Source: Osmia lignaria lignaria (lineage: Eukaryota > Arthropoda > Insecta > Hymenoptera > Megachilidae). Taken from it: a stretch of 64,000 nt of DNA. Positions 37,145 to 51,000 of this stretch are shown here, piece after piece. Location of the stretch: NCBI RefSeq assembly GCF_051020975.1, contig NC_135032.1, positions 2,418,001-2,482,000 on the forward strand, in the 5' to 3' direction. A model generated the notes under the pieces. That model saw only the letters and a list, made by a program, of their open reading frames with translations, was not told where the DNA came from and ran no database searches. Position numbers and translations under genes: made by a program. Position 1 is the first letter of the stretch; every line of letters begins with the position of its first letter.

Positions 37145-40100
37145 TTGCAGATATATCTCAAGGGAAGGGGCCTGACGGACATATTTCGAGATATTTCTTC
37201 TTCTTGTTGTTCTTCTTCTGCACAGCTAAGCTGGAAGTGGCATTTGCGGCTCGCACTGGTGCACAGTTATCTCAAAGAAAGGGGCCACGGTGTTTCTGTA
37301 TCTCTATTATGTTGGTGCGGCTTCGGAACTTTTAAGTATCTCGATATATCTCGAAAACTACGCTTCTGATCAAAAAATATCATAGAACATAAATTGTAGG
37401 AAACATAATTCTCTACAAAAAACGTCTCTTAACATTTTGCCATAGCTCGCTTCGTTTCCGAGATATTTGCAGATTCAGCTCAAAGGAACTGGCCTGACGG
37501 ACATACTTCGAGATATTTCTTCTTCTTGTTGCTCTTCCTCTGCACAGCTAAGCTGGAAGTGGCATTTGCAGCTCGCAATAGTGCAGAGTTATCTCAAAGA
37601 AAGGGGCCACGGTGTTTCTGTATCTCTATTATGTTGGTGCGGCTTCGGAACTTTTAAGTATCTCGATATATCTCGAAAACTACGCTTCTGATCAAAAAAT
37701 ATCATAAAACATAAATTGTAGGAAACATAATTCTCTACAAAAAACGTCTCTTAACATTTTGCCATAGCTCGCTTCGTTTCCGAGATATTTGCAGATTCAG
37801 CTCAAAGGAACTGGCCTGACGGACATATTTCGAGATATTTCTTCTTCTTGTTGTTCTTCCTCTGCACAGCTAAGCTGGAAGTGGCATTTGCAGCTCGCAA
37901 TAGTGCAGAGTTATCTCAAAGAAAGGGGCCACGGTGTTTCTGTATCTCTATTATGATGGTGCGGCTTCGGAACTTTTAAATATCTTGATATATCTCGAGA
38001 ACTACGCGTCTGATCAAAAAATATCATAGAACATAAAAAGTAGGAAACTTAATTCTCTACAAAAAAGGTTTCTTAACATTTTGCCATAGCTCGCTTCGTT
38101 TCCGAGATATTTGCATATTTATCTCAAGGGAAGGGGCCTGACGGACATATTTCGAGATATTTCTTCTTCTTGTTGTTCTTCTTCTGCACAGCTAAGCTGG
38201 AAGTGGCATTTACAGCTCGCAATAGTGCAGAGTTATCTCAAAGAAAGGGGCCACGGTGTTTCTGTATCTCTATTATGTTGGTGCGGCTTCGGAACTTTTA
38301 AATATCTTGATATATCTCGAGAACTACGTATCTGATCAAAAAATATCATAGAACATGAAAAGTAGGAAACTTAATTCTCTACAAAAAAGGTCTCTTAACA
38401 TTTTGCCATAGCTCTCTTCGTTTCCGAGATATTTGCAGATTTATCTCAAGGGAAGGGGCCTGACGGACATATTTCGAGATATTTCTTCTTCTTGTTGTTC
38501 TTCTTCTGCACAGCTAAGCTGGAAGTGGCATTTGCAGCTCGCAATAGTGCAGAGTTATCTCAAAGAAAGGGGCCACGGTGTTTCTGTATCTCTATTATGT
38601 TGGTGCGGCTTCGGAACTTTTAAATATCTTGATATATCTCGAGAACTACGCGTCTGATCAAAAAATATCATAGAACATAAAAAGTAGGAAACATAATTCT
38701 CTACAAAAACGGTCTCTTAACATTTTGCCATAGCTCGCTTCGTTTCCGAGATATTTGCAGATATATCTCAAGGGAAGGGGCCTGACGGACATATTTCGAG
38801 ATATTTCTTCTTCTTGTTGTTCTTCTTCTGCACAGCTAAGCTGGAAGTGGCATTTGCGGCTCGCACTGGTGCACAGTTATCTCAAAGAAAGGGGCCACGG
38901 TGTTTCTGTATCTCTATTATGTTGGTGCGGCTTCGGAACTTTTAAGTATCTCGATATATCTCGAAAACTACGCTTCTGATCAAAAAATATCATAGAACAT
39001 AAATTGTAGGAAACATAATTCTCTACAAAAAACGTCTCTTAACATTTTGCCATAGCTCGCTTCGTTTCCGAGATATTTGCAGATTCAGCTCAAAGGAACT
39101 GGCCTGACGGACATACTTCGAGATATTTCTTCTTCTTGTTGCTCTTCCTCTGCACAGCTAAGCTGGAAGTGGCATTTGCAGCTCGCAATAGTGCAGAGTT
39201 ATCTCAAAGAAAGGGGCCACGGTGTTTCTGTATCTCTATTATGTTGGTGCGGCTTCGGAACTTTTAAGTATCTCGATATATCTCGAAAACTACGCTTCTG
39301 ATCAAAAAATATCATAAAACATAAATTGTAGGAAACATAATTCTCTACAAAAAACGTCTCTTAACATTTTGCCATAGCTCGCTTCGTTTCCGAGATATTT
39401 GCAGATTCAGCTCAAAGGAACTGGCCTGACGGACATATTTCGAGATATTTCTTCTTCTTGTTGTTCTTCCTCTGCACAGCTAAGCTGGAAGTGGCATTTG
39501 CAGCTCGCAATAGTGCAGAGTTATCTCAAAGAAAGGGGCCACGGTGTTTCTGTATCTCTATTATGATGGTGCGGCTTCGGAACTTTTAAATATCTTGATA
39601 TATCTCGAGAACTACGCGTCTGATCAAAAAATATCATAGAACATAAAAAGTAGGAAACTTAATTCTCTACAAAAAAGGTTTCTTAACATTTTGCCATAGC
39701 TCGCTTCGTTTCCGAGATATTTGCATATTTATCTCAAGGGAAGGGGCCTGACGGACATATTTCGAGATATTTCTTCTTCTTGTTGTTCTTCTTCTGCACA
39801 GCTAAGCTGGAAGTGGCATTTACAGCTCGCAATAGTGCAGAGTTATCTCAAAGAAAGGGGCCACGGGGTTTCTGTATCTCTATTATGTTGGTGCGGCTTC
39901 GGAACTTTTAAATATCTTGATATATCTCGAGAACTACGCATCTGATCAAAAAATATCATAGAACATGAAAAGTAGGAAACTTAATTCTCTACAAAAAAGG
40001 TTTCTTAACATTTTGCCATAGCTCTCTTCGTTTCCGAGATATTTGCAGATTTATCTCAAGGGAAGGGGCCTGACGGACATATTTCGAGATATTTCTTCTT

Positions 40101-40364
40101 CTTGTTGTTCTTCTTCTGCACAGCTAAGCTGGAAGTGGCATTTGCAGCTCGCAATAGTGCAGAGTTATCGCAAAGAAAGGGGCCACGGTGTTTCTGTATC
40201 TCTATTATGTTGGTGCGGCTTCGGAACTTTTAAATATCTTGATATATCTCGAGAACTACGCGTCTGATCAAAAAATATCATAGAACATAAAAAGTAGGAA
40301 ACATAATTCTCTACAAAAACGGTCTCTTAACATTTTGCCATAGCTCGCTTCGTTTCCGAGATAT
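37145..40364 (+). repeat. two copies of a 5-unit higher-order repeat (1610 bp)
   Basis: The four-unit set is expanded by one extra unit, at 37467 and 39077. It has the gattcagctc head, atacttcg, gttgctcttcctc and a type B tail with cataaaac. Copy 1 is 37145-38754 and copy 2 is 38755-40364. The first three units of each look identical. In the last two I see four changes (gcatctg for gtatctg, cggggttt for cggtgttt, ggtttctt for ggtctctt, ttatcgc for ttatctc). The extra unit looks like a chimera of the gattcagctc unit and the type B unit, as expected from an unequal exchange. Confidence 0.87.
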
Positions 40365-41008
40365 TTGCAGATATATCTCAAGGGAAGGGGCCTGACGGAC
40401 ATATTTCGAGATATTTCTTCTTCTTGTTGTTCTTCTTCTGCACAGCTAAGCTGGAAGTGGCATTTGCGGCTCGCACTGGTGCACAGTTATCTCAAAGAAA
40501 GGGGCCACGGTGTTTCTGTATCTCTATTATGTTGGTGCGGCTTCGGAACTTTTAAGTATCTCGATATATCTCGAAAACTACGCTTCTGATCAAAAAATAT
40601 CATAGAACATAAATTGTAGGAAACATAATTCTCTACAAAAAACGTCTCTTAACATTTTGCCATAGCTCGCTTCGTTTCCGAGATATTTGCAGATTCAGCT
40701 CAAAGGAACAGGTCTGACGGACATATTTCGAGATATTTCTTCTTCTTGTTGTTCTTCCTCTGCACAGCTAAGCTGGAAGTGGCATTTGCAGCTCGCAATA
40801 GTGCAGAGTTATCTCAAAGAAAGGGGCCACGGTGTTTCTGTATCTCTATTATGATGGTGCGGCTTCGGAACTTTTAAATATCTTGATATATCTCGAGAAC
40901 TACGCATCTGATCAAAAAATATCATAGAACATAAAAAGTAGGAAACTTAATTCTCTACAAAAAAGGTTTCTTAACATTTTGCCATAGCTCGCTTCGTTTC
41001 CGAGATAT
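40365..41008 (+). repeat. two units preceding the second 11-unit HOR
   Basis: A gcactggtgcac unit and a gattcagctc/attatgatgg unit (with aacaggtctg). Together with the 40043 unit (ttatcgc) they match the last three units of each following 11-unit copy (43585-44550 and 47127-48092), apart from single-base changes. The 3542-bp periodicity thus begins before 41009, within the 39721 unit. Confidence 0.82.
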
Positions 41009-44000
41009 TTGCATATTTATCTCAAGGGAAGGGGCCTGACGGACATATTTCGAGATATTTCTTCTTCTAGTTGTTCTTCTTCTGCACAGCTAAGCTGGAA
41101 GTGGCATTTACAGCTCGCAATAGTGCAGAGTTATCTCAAAGAAAGGGGCCACGGTGTTTCTGTATCTCTATTATGTTGGTGCGGCTTCGGAACTTTTAAA
41201 TATCTTGATATATCTCGAGAACTACGTATCTGATCAAAAAATATCATAGAACATGAAAAGTAGGAAACTTAATTCTCTACAAAAAAGGTCTCTTAACATT
41301 TTGCCATAGCTCTCTTCGTTTCCGAGATATTTGCAGATTTATCTCAAGGGAAGGGGCCTGACGGACATATTTCGAGATATTTCTTCTTCTTGTTGTTCTT
41401 CTTCTGCACAGCTAAGCTGGAAGTGGCATTTGCAGCTCGCAATAGTGCAGAGTTATCTCAAAGAAAGGGGCCACGGTGTTTCTGTATCTCTATTATGTTG
41501 GTGCGGCTTCGGAACTTTTAAATATCTTGATATATCTCGAGAACTACGCGTCTGATCAAAAAATATCATAGAACATAAAAAGTAGGAAACATAATTCTCT
41601 ACAAAAACGGTCTCTTAACATTTTGCCATAGCTCGCTTCGTTTCCGAGATATTTGCAGATATATCTCAAGGGAAGGGGCCTGACGGACATATTTCGAGAT
41701 ATTTCTTCTTCTTGTTGTTCTTCTTCTGCACAGCTAAGCTGGAAGTGGCATTTGCGGCTCGCACTGGTGCACAGTTATCTCAAAGAAAGGGGCCACGGTG
41801 TTTCTGTATCTCTATTATGTTGGTGCGGCTTCGGAACTTTTAAGTATCTCGATATATCTCGAAAACTACGCTTCTGATCAAAAAATATCATAGAACATAA
41901 ATTGTAGGAAACATAATTCTCTACAAAAAACGTCTCTTAACATTTTGCCATAGCTCGCTTCGTTTCCGAGATATTTGCAGATTCAGCTCAAAGGAACTGG
42001 CCTGACGGACATACTTCGAGATATTTCTTCTTCTTGTTGCTCTTCCTCTGCACAGCTAAGCTGGAAGTGGCATTTGCAGCTCGCAATAGTGCAGAGTTAT
42101 CTCAAAGAAAGGGGCCACGGTGTTTCTGTATCTCTATTATGTTGGTGCGGCTTCGGAACTTTTAAGTATCTCGATATATCTCGAAAACTACGCTTCTGAT
42201 CAAAAAATATCATAAAACATAAATTGTAGGAAACATAATTCTCTACAAAAAACGTCTCTTAACATTTTGCCATAGCTCGCTTCGTTTCCGAGATATTTGC
42301 AGATTCAGCTCAAAGGAACTGGCCTGACGGACATATTTCGAGATATTTCTTCTTCTTGTTGTTCTTCCTCTGCACAGCTAAGCTGGAAGTGGCATTTGCA
42401 GCTCGCAATAGTGCAGAGTTATCTCAAAGAAAGGGGCCACGGTGTTTCTGTATCTCTATTATGATGGTGCGGCTTCGGAACTTTTAAATATCTTGATATA
42501 TCTCGAGAACTACGCGTCTGATCAAAAAATATCATAGAACATAAAAAGTAGGAAACTTAATTCTCTACAAAAAAGGTTTCTTAACATTTTGCCATAGCTC
42601 GCTTCGTTTCCGAGATATTTGCATATTTATCTCAAGGGAAGGGGCCTGACGGACATATTTCGAGATATTTCTTCTTCTTGTTGTTCTTCTTCTGCACAGC
42701 TAAGCTGGAAGTGGCATTTACAGCTCGCAATAGTGCAGAGTTATCTCAAAGAAAGGGGCCACGGGGTTTCTGTATCTCTATTATGTTGGTGCGGCTTCGG
42801 AACTTTTAAATATCTTGATATATCTCGAGAACTACGCATCTGATCAAAAAATATCATAGAACATGAAAAGTAGAAAACTTAATTCTCTACAAAAAAGGTC
42901 TCTTAACATTTTGCCATAGCTCTCTTCGTTTCCGAGATATTTGCAGATTTATCTCAAGGGAAGGGGCCTGACGGACATATTTCGAGATATTTCTTCTTCT
43001 TGTTGTTCTTCTTCTGCACAGCTAAGCTGGAAGTGGCATTTGCAGCTCGCAATAGTGCAGAGTTATCTCAAAGAAAGGGGCCACGGTGTTTCTGTATCTC
43101 TATTATGTTGGTGCGGCTTCGGAACTTTTAAATATCTTGATATATCTCGAGAACTACGAGTCTGATCAAAAAATATCATAGAACATAAAAAGTAGGAAAC
43201 ATAATTCTCTACAAAAGCGGTCTCTTAACATTTTGCCATAGCTCGCTTCGTTTCCGAGATATTTGCAGATATATCTCAAGGGAAGGGGCCTGACGGACAT
43301 ATTTCGAGATATTTCTTCTTCTTGTTGTTCTTCTTCTGCACAGCTAAGCTGGAAGTGGCATTTACAGCTCGCAATAGTGCAGAGTTATCTCAAAGAAAGG
43401 GGCCACGGGGTTTCTGTATCTCTATTATGTTGGTGCGGCTTCGGAACTTTTAAATATCTTGATATATCTCGAGAACTACGCATCTGATCAAAAAATATCA
43501 TAGAACATGAAAAGTAGGAAACTTAATTCTCTACAAAAAAGGTTTCTTAACATTTTGCCATAGCTCTCTTCGTTTCCGAGATATTTGCAGATTTATCTCA
43601 AGGGAAGGGGCCTGACGGACATATTTCGAGATATTTCTTCTTCTTGTTGTTCTTCTTCTGCACAGCTAAGCTGGAAGTGGCATTTGCAGCTCGCAATAGT
43701 GCAGAGTTATCGCAAAGAAAGGGGCCACGGTGTTTCTGTATCTCTATTATGTTGGTGCGGCTTCGGAACTTTTAAATATCTTGATATATCTCGAGAACTA
43801 CGCGTCTGATCAAAAAATATCATAGAACATAAAAAGTAGGAAACATAATTCTCTACAAAAACGGTCTCTTAACATTTTGCCATAGCTCGCTTCGTTTCCG
43901 AGATATTTGCAGATATATCTCAAGGGAAGGGGCCTGACGGGCATATTTCGAGATATTTCTTCTTCTTGTTGTTCTTCTTCTGCACAGCTAAGCTGGAAGT

Positions 44001-44550
44001 GGCATTTGCGGCTCGCACTGGTGCACAGTTATCTCAAAGAAAGGGGCCACGGTGTTTCTGTATCTCTATTATGTTGGTGCGGCTTCGGAACTTTTAAGTA
44101 TCTCGATATATCTCGAAAACTACGCTTCTGATCAAAAAATATCATAGAACATAAATTGTAGGAAACATAATTCTCTACAAAAAACGTCTCTTAACATTTT
44201 GCCATAGCTCGCTTCGTTTCCGAGATATTTGCAGATTCAGCTCAAAGGAACAGGCCTGACGGACATATTTCGAGATATTTCTTCTTCTTGTTGTTCTTCC
44301 TCTGCACAGCTAAGCTGGAAGTGGCATTTGCAGCTCGCAATAGTGCAGAGTTATCTCAAAGAAAGGGGCCACGGTGTTTCTGTATCTCTATTATGATGGT
44401 GCGGCTTCGGAACTTTTAAATATCTTGATATATCTCGAGAACTACGCATCTGATCAAAAAATATCATAGAACATAAAAAGTAGGAAACTTAATTCTCTAC
44501 AAAAAAGGTTTCTTAACATTTTGCCATAGCTCGCTTCGTTTCCGAGATAT
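41009..44550 (+). repeat. second 11-unit higher-order repeat (3542 bp), copy 1
   Basis: Units in order: 41009 (cttctagttg), 41331 (gcgtctg), 41653 (gcactggtgcac), 41975 (atacttcg, gttgctcttc), 42297 (attatgatgg), 42619 (cggggttt, tagaaaac), 42941 (gagtctg, aaaagcgg), 43263 (cggggttt), 43585 (ttatcgc), 43907 (acgggcat), 44229 (aacaggcctg). The set is a 5-unit block plus extended 4-unit parts, so it arose by joining smaller HORs. It shares no unit order with the 11-unit HOR at 19-26 kb. Confidence 0.92.
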
Positions 44551-47500
44551 TTGCATATTTATCTCAAGGGAAGGGGCCTGACGGACATATTTCGAGATAT
44601 TTCTTCTTCTAGTTGTTCTTCTTCTGCACAGCTAAGCTGGAAGTGGCATTTACAGCTCGCAATAGTGCAGAGTTATCTCAAAGAAAGGGGCCACGGTGTT
44701 TCTGTATCTCTATTATGTTGGTGCGGCTTCGGAACTTTTAAATATCTTGATATATCTCGAGAACTACGTATCTGATCAAAAAATATCATAGAACATGAAA
44801 AGTAGGAAACTTAATTCTCTACAAAAAAGGTCTCTTAACATTTTGCCATAGCTCTCTTCGTTTCCGAGATATTTGCAGATTTATCTCAAGGGAAGGGGCC
44901 TGACGGACATATTTCGAGATATTTCTTCTTCTTGTTGTTCTTCTTCTGCACAGCTAAGCTGGAAGTGGCATTTGCAGCTCGCAATAGTGCAGAGTTATCT
45001 CAAAGAAAGGGGCCACGGTGTTTCTGTATCTCTATTATGTTGGTGCGGCTTCGGAACTTTTAAATATCTTGATATATCTCGAGAACTACGCGTCTGATCA
45101 AAAAATATCATAGAACATAAAAAGTAGGAAACATAATTCTCTACAAAAACGGTCTCTTAACATTTTGCCATAGCTCGCTTCGTTTCCGAGATATTTGCAG
45201 ATATATCTCAAGGGAAGGGGCCTGACGGACATATTTCGAGATATTTCTTCTTCTTGTTGTTCTTCTTCTGCACAGCTAAGCTGGAAGTGGCATTTGCGGC
45301 TCGCACTGGTGCACAGTTATCTCAAAGAAAGGGGCCACGGTGTTTCTGTATCTCTATTATGTTGGTGCGGCTTCGGAACTTTTAAGTATCTCGATATATC
45401 TCGAAAACTACGCTTCTGATCAAAAAATATCATAGAACATAAATTGTAGGAAACATAATTCTCTACAAAAAACGTCTCTTAACATTTTGCCATAGCTCGC
45501 TTCGTTTCCGAGATATTTGCAGATTCAGCTCAAAGGAACTGGCCTGACGGACATACTTCGAGATATTTCTTCTTCTTGTTGCTCTTCCTCTGCACAGCTA
45601 AGCTGGAAGTGGCATTTGCAGCTCGCAATAGTGCAGAGTTATCTCAAAGAAAGGGGCCACGGTGTTTCTGTATCTCTATTATGTTGGTGCGGCTTCGGAA
45701 CTTTTAAGTATCTCGATATATCTCGAAAACTACGCTTCTGATCAAAAAATATCATAAAACATAAATTGTAGGAAACATAATTCTCTACAAAAAACGTCTC
45801 TTAACATTTTGCCATAGCTCGCTTCGTTTCCGAGATATTTGCAGATTCAGCTCAAAGGAACTGGCCTGACGGACATATTTCGAGATATTTCTTCTTCTTG
45901 TTGTTCTTCCTCTGCACAGCTAAGCTGGAAGTGGCATTTGCAGCTCGCAATAGTGCAGAGTTATCTCAAAGAAAGGGGCCACGGTGTTTCTGTATCTCTA
46001 TTATGATGGTGCGGCTTCGGAACTTTTAAATATCTTGATATATCTCGAGAACTACGCGTCTGATCAAAAAATATCATAGAACATAAAAAGTAGGAAACTT
46101 AATTCTCTACAAAAAAGGTTTCTTAACATTTTGCCATAGCTCGCTTCGTTTCCGAGATATTTGCATATTTATCTCAAGGGAAGGGGCCTGACGGACATAT
46201 TTCGAGATATTTCTTCTTCTTGTTGTTCTTCTTCTGCACAGCTAAGCTGGAAGTGGCATTTACAGCTCGCAATAGTGCAGAGTTATCTCAAAGAAAGGGG
46301 CCACGGGGTTTCTGTATCTCTATTATGTTGGTGCGGCTTCGGAACTTTTAAATATCTTGATATATCTCGAGAACTACGCATCTGATCAAAAAATATCATA
46401 GAACATGAAAAGTAGAAAACTTAATTCTCTACAAAAAAGGTCTCTTAACATTTTGCCATAGCTCTCTTCGTTTCCGAGATATTTGCAGATTTATCTCAAG
46501 GGAAGGGGCCTGACGGACATATTTCGAGATATTTCTTCTTCTTGTTGTTCTTCTTCTGCACAGCTAAGCTGGAAGTGGCATTTGCAGCTCGCAATAGTGC
46601 AGAGTTATCTCAAAGAAAGGGGCCACGGTGTTTCTGTATCTCTATTATGTTGGTGCGGCTTCGGAACTTTTAAATATCTTGATATATCTCGAGAACTACG
46701 AGTCTGATCAAAAAATATCATAGAACATAAAAAGTAGGAAACATAATTCTCTACAAAAGCGGTCTCTTAACATTTTGCCATAGCTCGCTTCGTTTCCGAG
46801 ATATTTGCAGATATATCTCAAGGGAAGGGGCCTGACGGACATATTTCGAGATATTTCTTCTTCTTGTTGTTCTTCTTCTGCACAGCTAAGCTGGAAGTGG
46901 CATTTACAGCTCGCAATAGTGCAGAGTTATCTCAAAGAAAGGGGCCACGGGGTTTCTGTATCTCTATTATGTTGGTGCGGCTTCGGAACTTTTAAATATC
47001 TTGATATATCTCGAGAACTACGCATCTGATCAAAAAATATCATAGAACATGAAAAGTAGGAAACTTAATTCTCTACAAAAAAGGTTTCTTAACATTTTGC
47101 CATAGCTCTCTTCGTTTCCGAGATATTTGCAGATTTATCTCAAGGGAAGGGGCCTGACGGACATATTTCGAGATATTTCTTCTTCTTGTTGTTCTTCTTC
47201 TGCACAGCTAAGCTGGAAGTGGCATTTGCAGCTCGCAATAGTGCAGAGTTATCGCAAAGAAAGGGGCCACGGTGTTTCTGTATCTCTATTATGTTGGTGC
47301 GGCTTCGGAACTTTTAAATATCTTGATATATCTCGAGAACTACGCGTCTGATCAAAAAATATCATAGAACATAAAAAGTAGGAAACATAATTCTCTACAA
47401 AAACGGTCTCTTAACATTTTGCCATAGCTCGCTTCGTTTCCGAGATATTTGCAGATATATCTCAAGGGAAGGGGCCTGACGGACATATTTCGAGATATTT

Positions 47501-48092
47501 CTTCTTCTTGTTGTTCTTCTTCTGCACAGCTAAGCTGGAAGTGGCATTTGCGGCTCGCACTGGTGCACAGTTATCTCAAAGAAAGGGGCCACGGTGTTTC
47601 TGTATCTCTATTATGTTGGTGCGGCTTCGGAACTTTTAAGTATCTCGATATATCTCGAAAACTACGCTTCTGATCAAAAAATATCATAGAACATAAATTG
47701 TAGGAAACATAATTCTCTACAAAAAACGTCTCTTAACATTTTGCCATAGCTCGCTTCGTTTCCGAGATATTTGCAGATTCAGCTCAAAGGAACAGGCCTG
47801 ACGGACATATTTCGAGATATTTCTTCTTCTTGTTGTTCTTCCTCTGCACAGCTAAGCTGGAAGTGGCATTTGCAGCTCGCAATAGTGCAGAGTTATCTCA
47901 AAGAAAGGGGCCACGGTGTTTCTGTATCTCTATTATGATGGTGCGGCTTCGGAACTTTTAAATATCTTGATATATCTCGAGAACTACGCATCTGATCAAA
48001 AAATATCATAGAACATAAAAAGTAGGAAACTTAATTCTCTACAAAAAAGGTTTCTTAACATTTTGCCATAGCTCGCTTCGTTTCCGAGATAT
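44551..48092 (+). repeat. second 11-unit higher-order repeat, copy 2
   Basis: This repeats 41009-44550 at an offset of 3542 bp. By eye the only difference is acggacat here where copy 1 has acgggcat near 43940. All rare marks (cttctagttg, atcataaaac, cggggttt, tagaaaac, aaaagcgg, ttatcgc, aacaggcctg) are kept. Beyond 48092 the next unit lacks cttctagttg, so a third copy does not continue in register. Confidence 0.92.
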
Positions 48093-51000
48093 TTGCATAT
48101 TTATCTCAAGGGAAGGGGCCTGACGGACATATTTCGAGATATTTCTTCTTCTTGTTGTTCTTCTTCTGCACAGCTAAGCTGGAAGTGGCATTTACAGCTC
48201 GCAATAGTGCAGAGTTATCTCAAAGAAAGGGGCCACGGTGTTTCTGTATCTCTATTATGTTGGTGCGGCTTCGGAACTTTTAAATATCTTGATATATCTC
48301 GAGAACTACGCATCTGATCAAAAAATATCATAGAACATGAAAAGTAGAAAACTTAATTCTCTACAAAAAAGGTCTCTTAACATTTTGCCATAGCTCTCTT
48401 CGTTTCCGAGATATTTGCAGATTTATCTCAAGGGAAGGGGCCTGACGGACATATTTCGAGATATTTCTTCTTCTTGTTGTTCTTCTTCTGCACAGCTAAG
48501 CTGGAAGTGGCATTTGCAGCTCGCAATAGTGCAGAGTTATCTCAAAGAAAGGGGCCACGGTGTTTCTGTATCTCTATTATGTTGGTGCGGCTTCGGAACT
48601 TTTAAATATCTTGATATATCTCGAGAACTACGAGTCTGATCAAAAAATATCATAGAACATAAAAAGTAGGAAACATAATTCTCTACAAAAGCGGTCTCTT
48701 AACATTTTGCCATAGCTCGCTTCGTTTCCGAGATATTTGCAGATATATCTCAAGGGAAGGGGCCTGACGGACATATTTCGAGATATTTCTTTTTCTTGTT
48801 GTTCTTCTTCTGCACAGCTAAGCTGGAAGTGGCATTTGCGGCTCGCACTAGTGCAGAGTTATCTCAAAGAAAGGGGCCACGGTGTTTCTGTATCTCTATT
48901 ATGTTGGTGCGGTTTCGGAACTTTTAAATATCTTGATATATCTCGAGAACTACGCATCTGATCAAAAAATATCATAGAACATAAAAAGTAGGAAACTTAA
49001 TTCTCTACAAATAAGGTCTCTCAACATTTTGCCATAGCTCGCTTCGTTTCCGAGATATTTGCAGATTTATCTCAAGGGAAGGGGCCTCACGGACATATTT
49101 CGAGATATTTCTTCTTCTTGTTGTTCTTCTTCTGCACAGCTAAGCTGGAAGTGGCATTTGCGGCTCGCACTAGTGCACAGTTATCTCAAAGAAAGGGGCC
49201 ACGGTGTTTCTGTATCTCTATTATGTTGGTGCGGCTTCGGAACTTTTAAGTATCTCGATATATCTCGAAAACTACGCTTCTGATCAAAAAATATCATAGA
49301 ACATAAATTGTAGGAAACATAATTCTCTACAAAAAACGTCTCTTAACATTTTGCCATAGCTCGCTTCGTTTCCGAGATATTTGCAGATTTATCTCAAGGG
49401 AAGGGGCCTCACGGACATATTTCGAGATATTTCTTCTTCTTGTTGTTCTTCCTCTGCACAGCTAAGCTGGAAGTGGCATTTGCAGCTCGCAATAGTGCAG
49501 AGTTATCTCAAAGAAAGGGGCCACGGTGTTTCTGTATCTCTATTATGTTGGTGCGGCTTCGGAACTTTTAAGTATCTCGATATATCTCGAAAACTACGCT
49601 TCTGATCAAAAAATATCATAGAACATAAATTGTAGGAAACATAATTCTCTACAAAAAACGTCTCTTAACATTTTGCCATAGCTCGCTTCGTTTCCGAGAT
49701 ATTTGCAGATTCAGCTCAAAGGAACTGGCCTGACGGACATATTTCGAGATATTTCTTCTTCTTGTTGTTCTTCCTCTGCACAGCTAAGCTGGAAGTGGCA
49801 TTTGCAGCTCGCAATAGTGCAGAGTTATCTCAAAGAAAGGGGCCACGGTGTTTCTGTATCTCTATTATGATGGTGCGGCTTCGGAACTTTTAAATATCTT
49901 GATATATCTCGAGAACTACGCATCTGATCAAAAAATATCATAGAACATAAAAAGTAGGAAACTTAATTCTCTACAAAAAAGGTTTCTTAACATTTTGCCA
50001 TAGCTCGCTTCGTTTCCGAGATATTTGCATATTTATCTCAAGGGAAGGGGCCTGACGGACATATTTCGAGATATTTCTTCTTCTTGTTGTTCTTCTTCTG
50101 CACAGCTAAGCTGGAAGTGGCATTTACAGCTCGCAATAGTGCAGAGTTATCTCAAAGAAAGGGGCCACGGTGTTTCTGTATCTCTATTATGTTGGTGCGG
50201 CTTCGGAACTTTTAAATATCTTGATATATCTCGAGAACTACGCATCTGATCAAAAAATATCATAGAACATGAAAAGTAGGAAACTTAATTCTCTACAAAA
50301 AAGGTCTCTTAACATTTTGCCATAGCTCTCTTCGTTTCCGAGATATTTGCAGATTTATCTCAAGGGAAGGGGCCTGACGGACATATTTCGAGATATTTCT
50401 TCTTCTTGTTGTTCTTCTTCTGCACAGCTAAGCTGGAAGTGGCATTTGCAGCTCGCAATAGTGCAGAGTTATCTCAAAGAAAGGGGCCACGGTGTTTCTG
50501 TATCTCTATTATGTTGGTGCGGCTTCGGAACTTTCAAATATCTTGATATATCTCGAGAACTACGCGTCTGATCGAAAAATATCATAGAGCATAAAAAGTA
50601 GGAAACATAATTCTCTACAAAAACGGTCTCTTAACATTTTGCCATAGCTCGCTTCGTTTCCGAGATATTTGCAGATATATCTCAAGGGAAGGGGCCTGAC
50701 GGACATATTTCGAGATATTTCTTCTTCTTGTTGTTCTTCTTCTGCACAGCTAAGCTGGAAGTGGCATTTGCGGCTCGCACTGGTGCACAGTTATCTCAAA
50801 GAAAGGGGCCACGGTGTTTCTGTATCTCTATTATGTTGGTGCGGCTTCGGAACTTTTAAGTATCTCGATATATCTCGAAAACTACGCTTCTGATCAAAAA
50901 ATATCATAGAACGTAAATTGTAGGAAACATAATTCTCTACAAAATACGTCTCTTAACATTTTGCCATAGCTCGCTTCGTTTCCGAGATATTTGCAGATTC

